Made by a program: the position numbers and the translations under genes. This document shows positions 56,598 through 64,000 of a stretch of 64,000 nt of DNA, one piece after another. The notes beneath the pieces are model-generated. The model worked only from the letters and a program-made list of their open reading frames with translations. It was not told the origin of the DNA and searched no databases. The DNA lies in contig CM044316.1 of the NCBI GenBank assembly GCA_024291935.2, positions 2,906,501-2,970,500 of the forward strand. The letters run 5' to 3'. This DNA is from Okapia johnstoni (taxonomy: Eukaryota > Chordata > Mammalia > Artiodactyla > Giraffidae). Numbering within the stretch: position 1 is the first letter of the stretch; each line of letters begins with the position of its first letter.

Positions 56598-57600
56598 AAG
56601 TCATCTCAGCATAAAAGCAGTACAAGAGAAGCTGTTAGCAAAAGGACTTCACGGGACATGAGGCAGCTGGCTGAGAAATGTTACTTGTGATGAAAAAAAA
56701 TTCAGGAGGGCCTCTACTGATTGAGGTACAAAATTGGTTAAAGAAGATCCCACAATGATTTTCTCAGTGGCCTTAATCAAAAAAGCAATGGCAGTAATGG
56801 CCCTAAGGCAAAGTGGGTTATCCCCATGTGGCAAGGTCCAGCTTCTGTCTGTAATACTCTATGGGTTGCTCTTTCCCTGGAGGCGGGGGCTTCGGTGCAT
56901 TCAACATTCGGCTCTGCCCGTAACCCACTGCCATGACCAAGGAAGGTGTTGCTGCTAGAGGTGTCATGGACGTTCATACTGCTCTGCAAGAGGTGCTGAA
57001 GACCGCCCTCATCCACTATGGCATAGCACATGAAATTCACAAAGCTTCCAAAGCCTTAGATAAGCATCAAGCCCATCTGTGTGTGCTTGCATCCAACTGT
57101 GATGTGGTAGAGGCCCTTTGTGTTGAGCACCAAATCAACCTGATTAAGGTTGATGATGACAAGAAACTAAGGGAATGGGTAGGCCTCTGTAAAACTGACA
57201 GAGAGAGAAAACCCCTGTAAAGTGGTTGGTTGCAGTTGTGTGGTGGTTAAGGACTATGGCAAAGAGTCTCAGGCCAAGGATGTCATTGAAGAGTACTTCA
57301 AATGTAAGAAATGATTAAATTTTAAAACTGGGTTCTTGTTTTAAAAAAAAAAATGCTCTGTGGGTTGATGATGGTTCCTTTGTTTTTGGGTGAATACCTC
57401 AAGGGCATTCCCTTTCTTTTCACATACAAAAAAGAAAAATGGAATCTGATAATTACTATGCCCAAGAGTAGGTTGGTTCATCAAACTCTCCTTTAAGGCC
57501 TTAAAGGTTATATTATTCAGTTCTTCCCATAAAATTGGGTAGGGGTTATTATTTTTTAGTTAAAAAAAATACAGAGGTTTGGCCATAAAACAGAAACTTG
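56598..57600 (-). pseudogene. ERV RT connection and thumb remnant
   Basis: Minus strand: 'WIPSF' then 'MAKPLYFF' at about 57600-57560; 'LKESLMNQPTLG' at about 57500; 'ITAIAFLIKATEKIIVG' at 56800-56750; 'VPQSVEALLNF' at about 56730. These are landmarks of the gamma-type RT thumb and connection in the right order. The RPS12 retrocopy sits between the two halves. Confidence 0.82.
56869..57353 (+). pseudogene. RPS12: RPS12 processed pseudogene with TSD
   Basis: This is an intronless copy of ribosomal protein S12 mRNA (40S subunit): 5' UTR from 56869, ATG at 56933, '[19 protein letters not shown]', 'HLCVLASNC', '[15 protein letters not shown]', and 'EEYFKC' near 57300 before TGA at 57312, then a poly(A) run at 57341-57353. 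A 7-codon in-frame loss follows LASNCD, and one inserted base near 57218 produces an early stop after 'RKPL'. The TSD is about TACTCTATGGGTTG (56855-56868) and TGCTCTGTGGGTTG (57354-57367). It was copied by L1 machinery after the ERV inserted. Confidence 0.96.
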
Positions 57601-58206
57601 GAATCCACTTTCACTAATAACTGACTGAGCCCAAGAAAGCCTTGTGGTTGGGTTTTGGGAAACTTAGGACACCATGAAGCCTCTCTGGATCAAGGTGTAG
57701 CCCTTCTTCTGATATCAGATGCCCTAAATATCAAACCTGGGTTTGGTCAAATTGCAATTTTTCTTTGGTGATCTTATATCCCTTTAAGGCTAAAAGTTTT
57801 AGCAAGTGGAGAGTGTCTTCCTGTGAGGAGGCTTGAGAAAGAGAGCAAAGATGCAAATCATGCAATTGAATTGAACCTCTTGAGAACATAAGTCATACAG
57901 ATCAGCCTTTAGGATTTGTGAGACTCCCAGTAAAACCCTGAGGCATTACTGTTCCAGGTGAATTAATTTTCTTCCCAAGTGAAGGCAAAAGGTATCAGCT
58001 AGCTCTACCAACTGAACTATGGAAGAACTGAGGCACAGCATGAATCAATTACAGTAAACAATTGGCTTCCAGTGGGAATGGACGTTAGGATGAGGGTTAG
58101 GAAGAACAGGGTGTCAAGAGATAACAATGACAATGTTTATTGCTCAGAGGTTTGGACATACCTCCACCCTTGGCCCTTAGGTTTTATCACTGATAAAATA
58201 GGAGTG
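57601..58206 (-). pseudogene. ERV RT palm and fingers remnant, 3' part
   Basis: On the minus strand: 'STPILSVIKPKGQGW' at 58206-58160 and 'GSQLFTVIDSC' (motif A with its Asp) near 58060. At 57865-57854, where the YVDD box should be, the sequence reads LHDL, followed by 'LCSLSQASSQ'. The RT active site is therefore lost. RT copies viral RNA to DNA. Its N-terminal codons continue at 60548 beyond the inserted BovB. Confidence 0.85.
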
Positions 58207-60547
58207 CTACAGGGCAAAGGCTAATAGAGTTTTGCCAAGAGAACACACTGGTCATAGCAAACACCCTCTTTCAACAACACAAGAGAAGACTCTACACACG
58301 GACATCACCAGATGGTCAACACTGAAATCAGATTGATTATATTCTTTGCAGCCAAAGATGGAGAAGCTCTATACAGTCAGCAAAAACAAGACCGGGAGTG
58401 GACTGTGGCTTAGATCATGAACTCCTTATTGCCAAATTCAGACTTAAATTGAAGAAAGTAGGGAAAACCACTAGACCATTCAGGTATGACCTAAATCAAA
58501 TCCCTTATGATTATACAGTGGAAGTGACAAATAGATTTAAGGGACTAGATCTGCTAGACAGAGTGCCTGATGAACTATGGACGGAGGTTTGTGACATTGT
58601 ACAGGAGACAGGGATCAAGACCATCTCCATGGAAAAGAAATGTAAGAAAGCAAAATGGCTGTCTGAGGAGGCCTTACAAATAGCTGGGAAAAGAGGAGAA
58701 GCGAAAAGCAAAGGAGAAAAGGAAAGATATTCCCATCTGAATGCAGAGTTTCAAAGAATAGCAAGGAGAGATAAGAAGGCCTTCCTCAGCAATCAGTGCA
58801 AAGAAATAGAGGAAAATAACAGAATGGGAAAGACTAGAGATCTCTTCAAGAAAATTAGAGATAACAAGGGAATATTTCTTGCAAAGATGGGCTTGATAAA
58901 GGACAGAAGTGGTATGGACCTGACAGAAGCAGAAGATATTAAGAAGGGATGGCAAGAATACACAGAAGAACTATACAAAAAAGATCTTCATGACCCAGTT
59001 AAGCACGATGGTGTGATCACTCACCTAGAGCCAGACATCCTGGAATGTGAAGTCAAGTGGGCCTTAGGAAGCATCACTACGAACAAAGCTAGTGGAGGTG
59101 ATGGAATTCCAGTTGAGCTATTTCAAATCCTGAAAGATGATGCTGTGAAAGTGCTGCACTCAATATGCCACCAAATCTGAAAGACTCAGTAGTGGCCAGA
59201 GGACTGGAAAAGGTCAGTTTTCATTCCAATCCCAAAGAAACGCAATGCCAAAGAATGCTCAAACTGCTGCACAATTGCACTCATCTCACACACTAGTAAA
59301 GTAATGCTCAAAATTCTCCAAGCCAGGCTTCAGCAATATGTGAACCGTGAACTTCCAGATGTTCAAGCTGGTTTTAGAAAAGGCAGAGGAACCAGAGATC
59401 AAATTGCCAACATCCTCTGGATCATCAAAAAAGCAAGAGAGTTCCAGAAAAACATCTATTTCTGCTTTATTGACTATGCCAAAGCCTTTGACTGTGTGGA
59501 TCACAATAAACTGTGGAAAATTCTGAAAGAGATGAGAATATCAGAACATCTGACCTGTCTCTTGAGAAACCTGTATGCAGGTCAGGAAGCAACAGTTAGA
59601 ACTGGACATGGAACAACAGACTGGTTCCAAATAGGAAAAGGAGTACGTCAAGGGTGTATATTGTCACCCTGCTTATTTAACTTACATGCAGAGTACATCA
59701 TGAAAAACGCTGGGCTGGAAGAAACATAAGCTGGAATCCAGATTGCTGGGAGAAATATCAATAACCTCAGATATGCAGATGACACCACCCCAGCAGAAAG
59801 TGAAGAAGAACTAAAGAGCCTCTTGATGAAAGTGAGAGAGGAGAGTGAAAAAGTTGGCTTAAAGCTCAACATTCAGAAAACTAAGATGATGGCATCTGAT
59901 CCAATCACCTCATGGGAAATAGATGGGGAAACAGTGCAAACAGTGTCAGACTTTATTTTTTGGGGCTCCAAAATCACTACTGATAGTGATTGCAGCCATG
60001 AAATTAAAAGACGCTTACTCCTTGGAAGGAAGGTTATGACCAACCTAGATAGCATATTGAAAAGCAGAGACATTGCTTTGCCTACAAAGGTCGGTCTAGT
60101 CAAGGCTATGGTTTTTCCAGTAATCATGTATGGATGTGAGAGTTGGACTGTGAAGAAAGCTGAGCGCCGAAGAATTGATGCTTTTGAACTATGATGCTGG
60201 AGAAGACTGTTGAGAGTCCCTTGGACTGCAAGGAGATCCAACCAGTCCATCCTAAAGGAGATCAGTCCTGGGTGTTCACTGGAAGGACTGATGTTGAAGC
60301 TGAAACTCCAATACTTTGGCCACCTCATGCCAAGAGTTGACTCATTGGAAAAGACCCTGATGCTGGGAAGGATTGGGGGTAGGAGGAGAAGGTGACGACA
60401 GAGGATGAGATGGTTGGATGGCATCACTGACTCGATGGACACGGGTTTGCGTAAACTCCGGGAGTTGGTGATGGACAGGGAGGCCTGGTGTCTGCGATTC
60501 ATGGGGTAGCAAAGAGTCAGACATGACTGAGCGACTGAACTGAACTG
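58207..60547 (+). mobile_element. BovB LINE, sense, inserted within ERV RT codons
   Basis: It starts in the endonuclease end ('gcaaaggctaatagagttttgcc') and runs to 'gagcgactgaactgaactga'. Open stretches: 58398-59180 (260 codons, linker and RT fingers: 'NKASGGDGIPVELFQILKDD'), 59304-59729 ('FIDYAKAFDCVDHNKLW', 'GVRQGCILSPCLFN'), 59823-60194. A stop at 59178 and frameshifts near 59180 and 59730 separate them. It is in the opposite orientation to the BovB at 54055-56597. Confidence 0.94.
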
Positions 60548-61431
60548 ACAGGAGCTAGTCCAGGAGATAACAAGGCCTTGAACTTTGTAATCTTCTATAA
60601 TGGGTTTATGCCTTTAAAGGCTTCTTATAGTGCTACATATATACATTCTGGGAAGAGGTTTTGAAGGATATACTTGAATCTTGATGGGAGATACATGTGA
60701 ATTTTTCCAAAATCAGTTGGACATTTTGCCCAAAGGAAGATGGTACCTAATCCAAAATGGAAAAATTATCAGTGTTTCCAGAATCAGCTCTGCCATCAGA
60801 GACAGAGCAAATAAAAGGTGTCAAAAGGTCATTTAGTTTACCTGATTGGCTGCTCTGATGACTGCTGCCAAATTCTGGAATTATTTCCTCTTTTGTTGAG
60901 AAAATTCCAGCACGATACTTCTTTAAGAAGTCTTGGCCTATTGCTGTCCACCTGGAACTATCACAACATTGTTAATTGGCTTTACTCCAATGCAAAATAA
61001 AAAGTGAAAAAAAGAAAAAAGCCTTGGCCTAATAAATAGATAGGGGCAGAGAAACAAAAGCGAAAAGGGTGTGGATCTTTCATAGGGCTTAAGCAAAAGG
61101 GACCAGGTTCATTAACAGGAACCCGTAGTGGTTCATTAGAGAGCCCCTCTATTTAAACTGTTTTGGTACTCCGAGGTAAGGGCTGCTTTATTGTAGTAGG
61201 TTGAGCACTGAGAGTGTGGTTCTCTTGTCAGTTAGGACTGGAAGAGACACATTCCTAACCTGAAGAAGTATTTCTGCAAGCTGATTAACAGGATATATCA
61301 GGAAGTGCCTCTGTAGTTTCTTCAATCTTGTCACTGAAAACTGGAGGGACATTGGAAAGATTGGTTAAAGGGCTGCAGGAGCCTGAAGCACTTAAATTTG
61401 TAACAATCTCTTTTCCAATATCGTGCATGTG
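60548..61431 (-). pseudogene. ERV protease and RT N-terminus remnant
   Basis: Minus strand: 'EPGPFCLSPMKDPHPF' at about 61115-61065 and 'IYLLGQG' at 61045-61021 match the flap and C-terminal Gly segment of a gamma-type protease; 'GINPL' and 'QGLVISW' at about 60610-60560 are the start of RT. The catalytic DTG was not located with confidence. The protease cuts the viral polyprotein. Several stops are present. Confidence 0.7.
60941..61017 (+). mobile_element. 77-bp L1 3' end with TSD
   Basis: Only the last ~60 bases of L1 ('gtccacctggaactatcacaac', 'actccaatgcaaaataaaaag') plus an A-rich tail. The TSD is AAGTCTTGGCCTA at 60928-60940 and AAGCCTTGGCCTA near 61019-61031. Confidence 0.92.
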
Positions 61432-61626
61432 TGCTGTCACTTCAATCATGTCTGACGCTTTGCAACCCAATGAGCACTGTCCATGGGCTTATCCCAGCAA
61501 GAATACTGGAGTGGGTTGCCATTTCCTCCTCCAGGGGATCTTCCCAACCCAGGGATCGAACCTGCGTCTCCTGAGGCTCCTGCATTGGCAGGCAGATTCT
61601 TTACCACTAGCACCACCTGGGAAGCT
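61432..61626 (-). mobile_element. Bov-tA in ERV gag-pro
   Basis: Reversed copy ending 'ctttaccactagcaccacctgggaagc'. It contains an 11-base repeat ('ctcctgaggctcctg') in the head. Confidence 0.9.
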
Positions 61627-62600
61627 GCCTCCCTTTTAGGTGACTTATTTAGAGTGTGATAAAGTTTGTTTTCCAGATCAACTAAATGTGGATAGGCATA
61701 GTTTCCCATTCTGTCCTGGTTCATTTTACTAGAAAAGAAAGACTTTGATTCAGTCCATTTTAATAAACATAGAATTAAAAGCTACACTGGTGGAATCAAC
61801 ATCTGAAGGAAGACCAGAATTTTCTTTAAAAATAATCTGAAGTAAATTATAATAGTCATGAAGATGTTCTTCAGTTATTTGTGTTCAAGCCTGACTTTTA
61901 TTCCAATCAAAAGGCTTTGGAAAAGCCCTAGGAATTATTTGATGAAGTTGCCTAGTGATTGTTAGCAGGCTGATCTCCTGGTTGTTATACTAGAGCCCTT
62001 TCAAGGTTTTCCCAGTTAGCAGTTCTCATCCATTGCTGGATCTGACCCTCAATGACAAGCACATGAATTAGCTAATATAAGTCAGAGAAACCAGGCTGGT
62101 AAGTTTGAATGACTATATTAAATTCCTCAGAAAATAGCTGAGGATTTTTGGTTACTTTGGGAAATTCCTTAATTATGATTCACAGTTAGGCTTTAGTCTA
62201 GGGAATACAAGAAATTAAGGATTTAGCCTCTGGGTCCTCAGAAGGCTTAATTTTAAATGAACAGATTCTAACAACTTCAAAGGAAAGGGGAATGGCGAGA
62301 GTTTCAGAGAAAAAGGAAATTTGGTGAAAGAATTATGATAGGAGAATTGAGAGGATGGCCTCAAAGTACCAATCAAAGTATGCATTCCATTCAGTTTGGA
62401 AAGTTTTAGAGCTATGGTAGTCTAAGTTGGTTTCAAGAAAATTAATTTTGGGGATTTCAAATTTTCCCATAATGGTTGTTAATGTTCTAAATTCCCTTAG
62501 TTAATTTGGTCCATTTAGTGAGAATTATTCATAAGGAAGGACTGTGGTTTTTAAACATAAAATTAGCCCAAGTCCCTGTGTCAGGGGACAGACTCAAAAT
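61627..62600 (-). pseudogene. ERV gag remnant (capsid)
   Basis: Minus strand: 'NFPKVTKNPQLFSEEF' at about 62170-62125, 'YQPGFSDLY' at 62101-62075, 'EGQIQQWM' near 62040 and 'HDYYNLLQIIFKENSG' near 61865-61820. These are capsid N-terminal and major-homology-type segments of gamma-like gag. Capsid forms the viral core. Stops follow SDLY and occur elsewhere. The nucleocapsid zinc knuckle was not found with confidence. Confidence 0.87.
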
Positions 62601-63235
62601 ACTTAGGTAACTGGCATCCCATTTATTAGGCTTTCTTCTCTAGAGTGGAAGAATGATTTTCAAATGGCCAAACAGCCTACAGCTCAAACAGCTTACAGTT
62701 CAAACCATTTAAACAGTTCAGATAGCTCAGGCAGCTTGCAACTCAAATAGCCTGCAGGCCTAATACCAGCCAATTCTAAGGAAACAGCTTTGTCCTGAAG
62801 GAGCTAAGCTGAAGGTTTAGCCCAGTTCCCATTGGACAACCCCTATCACAAATGAATAGGCCAAAGGCTGAATTGGCACAGCTCCATTGAATTAGCCTTC
62901 CACTCTTCCCCCCACCCCCACCCCATTCCCAAAGGAATGGGTTGAAGACTAGCCAGTTCCAGGGGAAACAACCCCTGTTCCAAAGGGAATTTGTTGAAGG
63001 CTGGCACATGATGCCAAAAATGAGTACTCATGTACAGAACAGGCCTTAACCAGAAAGGATAAAACTTTAAATTGATCTCAAATAAAAACTGGAGAGCTTC
63101 AAAATACAAAGAGAGCATGAATTTGGATCCAGGAGAAAGATGTATCTTCAAGCCCCAAGGTCAGCAAGAAAAGCCATGAGTGACAGTGGGGTCCTATACC
63201 TGTTTGCTTACCAGCTCTGGAGACTGCTCTACCCC
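62601..63235 (-). repeat. ERV leader with short tandem repeats
   Basis: 62671-62757 holds about five 15-25-base units of the type 'acag(c/t)(c/t)tacag(c/t)tcaa'. 62768-63010 holds three looser copies built on 'agcc.agttc...acaacccct...ttgaaggctgg'. Such arrays in gag-proximal leaders are known in gamma-type ERVs. No frame is expected here. Confidence 0.6.
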
Positions 63236-63252
63236 GATATGGGCTACCAAAA
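63236..63252 (-). other. Primer-binding-site-like sequence
   Basis: Directly after the LTR end the minus strand reads TTTTGG then TAGCCCATATCGGGG. Position and the TGG start fit a tRNA primer site. It is nearest to a lysine-tRNA type by eye, with several mismatches, so the tRNA is not assigned. Confidence 0.5.
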
Positions 63253-63571
63253 TGTTGACTGCCGGTTATTTCTCCAGCAAAAATGTGTTTTCTTGGAATC
63301 AGCAGAGAATTGAATTTTGGGATCTGAAACCATGTCATGCAAGTCCCTGTACGGCTAGTGTAGGAGAACACGTTTATGGAGGGGGAAAGGACATTGGGAA
63401 GTCTCTAGTAAACAGTGTCTATGATCTTTCATTGGCTGAGTCCTTGCCAGGAAAGAAGAGTTGCAGGGTACAAGAGCTCCCCCTTCTGGTCTCCTGACTA
63501 TTTAGTTAAGGTTTCTGTTTATTTCTTTTTTTACAGCCCTAAGAGAGGCTGGGAGGCTTGCCCCTCTTCCA
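63253..63571 (-). repeat. 5' LTR of the ERV (diverged)
   Basis: It matches the 3' LTR from 'tgttgactgcc' to about 'agctcc...tctcctgactattta' and more loosely beyond. Both the TATA box and AATAAA seen in the other LTR have decayed here. The 63571 end is a best guess. Confidence 0.75.
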
Positions 63572-64000
63572 GGAACCAAACACCACCCTGTCCTCTGCTG
63601 TGAGAGATATATATCCATCCCCTTACTCTGAGAGGGCCCACCCAGTGAGAAGGGCAGAAGCTGTGCCTATAGAGTTATAACTCAGCACTGCACACTCTGT
63701 GCTGTAGCCCCACATCTCCACCTGCCCCAGCCTGTCTTCCTTCCCCATTCTGCCCACCTGGCCTGTGTCTGCCCCCAGCCTGGCCAACCCATGGAGCAGT
63801 CTCTTGTCCAGGACACCCAAACTGGAACGACCAGGACCCAGTGTCCTTGCTTGCTGCAGAGCTCCCTGCCCCACCTGCCTGGAGGCTGCTACGTCTTTCC
63901 CCTACCACTGTGGGGGCTCTTTGGCATTGTACAGGTGAGGGTTAAAGAGACAGAGAAGAACTGACCCCAGGGAAGCTGGTCCTCAGGACATGCCATACAT
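63572..64000. other. No gene recognised
   Basis: GC-richer host sequence outside the ERV. The open stretches at 63623-63908 (minus) have no recognisable domain. Confidence 0.4.

Larger units (their letters stand above)
49704..63571 (-). mobile_element. Class I (gamma-like) endogenous retrovirus remnant, env-less
   Basis: Read on the minus strand: 5' LTR (about 63571-63253), primer-site-like sequence, repeat-rich leader, gag capsid, protease, RT, RNase H, integrase, A-rich tract and 3' LTR (50049-49704). Each domain is recognised from short family motifs given in its own entry. Removing the later insertions (~7.9 kb) leaves about 6 kb, which fits LTR-gag-pol-LTR without env. Stops, frameshifts and lost catalytic residues occur throughout. 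The two LTRs are visibly diverged (on the order of 70% alike by eye), so it is old. The outer ends are set from the TG...CA pattern; the 63571 end is approximate, and I see no clear short target duplication. Confidence 0.88.

Noticed and set aside
56933..57220. RPS12 as a working gene
   Set aside because: Intronless, poly(A)-tailed, flanked by a TSD, with an internal deletion and a frameshift.
59823..60194. 123-codon open stretch near the ERV gag-pro end as viral coding sequence
   Set aside because: It is the BovB C-terminus on the plus strand, opposite to the ERV.

Overview
This is ruminant, almost certainly bovid, nuclear DNA. The evidence is the repeat content: BovB (RTE-type) LINEs, Bov-tA and BOV-A2 SINEs, CHR-type tRNA-derived SINEs and artiodactyl L1s, many framed by visible target-site duplications (TSDs). 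Nothing prokaryotic, no CRISPR array and no operon-like layout is present.

One host gene is supported: the first three coding exons of PRSS38, a secreted or membrane-associated trypsin-family serine protease, on the minus strand at 28654-30001. Splice sites and codon phases agree across all three exons. They supply the signal peptide, the activation site, catalytic His and catalytic Asp. The exon or exons with catalytic Ser were not found at lower coordinates and probably lie beyond base 1.

Layout. 1-28600 is a stack of decayed L1 copies in both orientations, repeatedly hit by SINEs and BovB copies. It also holds two internal tandem duplications inside old L1 sequence (164 bp at 13167, 36 bp at 13804). 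28654-30300 is PRSS38 exons 1-3 and its upstream flank. 30300-33240 is mostly unassigned with small insertions. 33993-35968 is a BovB with a 310-codon open stretch. 36450-39420 is old L1. 39555-42125 is a long antisense BovB. 42606-44861 is a younger L1 with a 5' inversion. 45670-49550 is mostly single-copy-looking DNA with a GC-rich patch and a ~55-bp minisatellite (47776-48110).

49704-63571 is the most structured object: a minus-strand class I (gamma-like) endogenous retrovirus remnant. It has two divergent LTRs, a tRNA primer-site-like sequence, a repeat-rich leader, and gag, protease, RT, RNase H and integrase remnants in the right order, but no env. About 8 kb of later insertions interrupt it: three BovB copies, several L1 pieces, four SINEs and an RPS12 processed pseudogene. 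It carries many stops and frameshifts and cannot encode a working protein.

The genes here do not form a pathway. The window is one protease gene fragment in a repeat-dominated intergenic or intronic landscape. I found no convincing undescribed biological system; the findings are structural and evolutionary.
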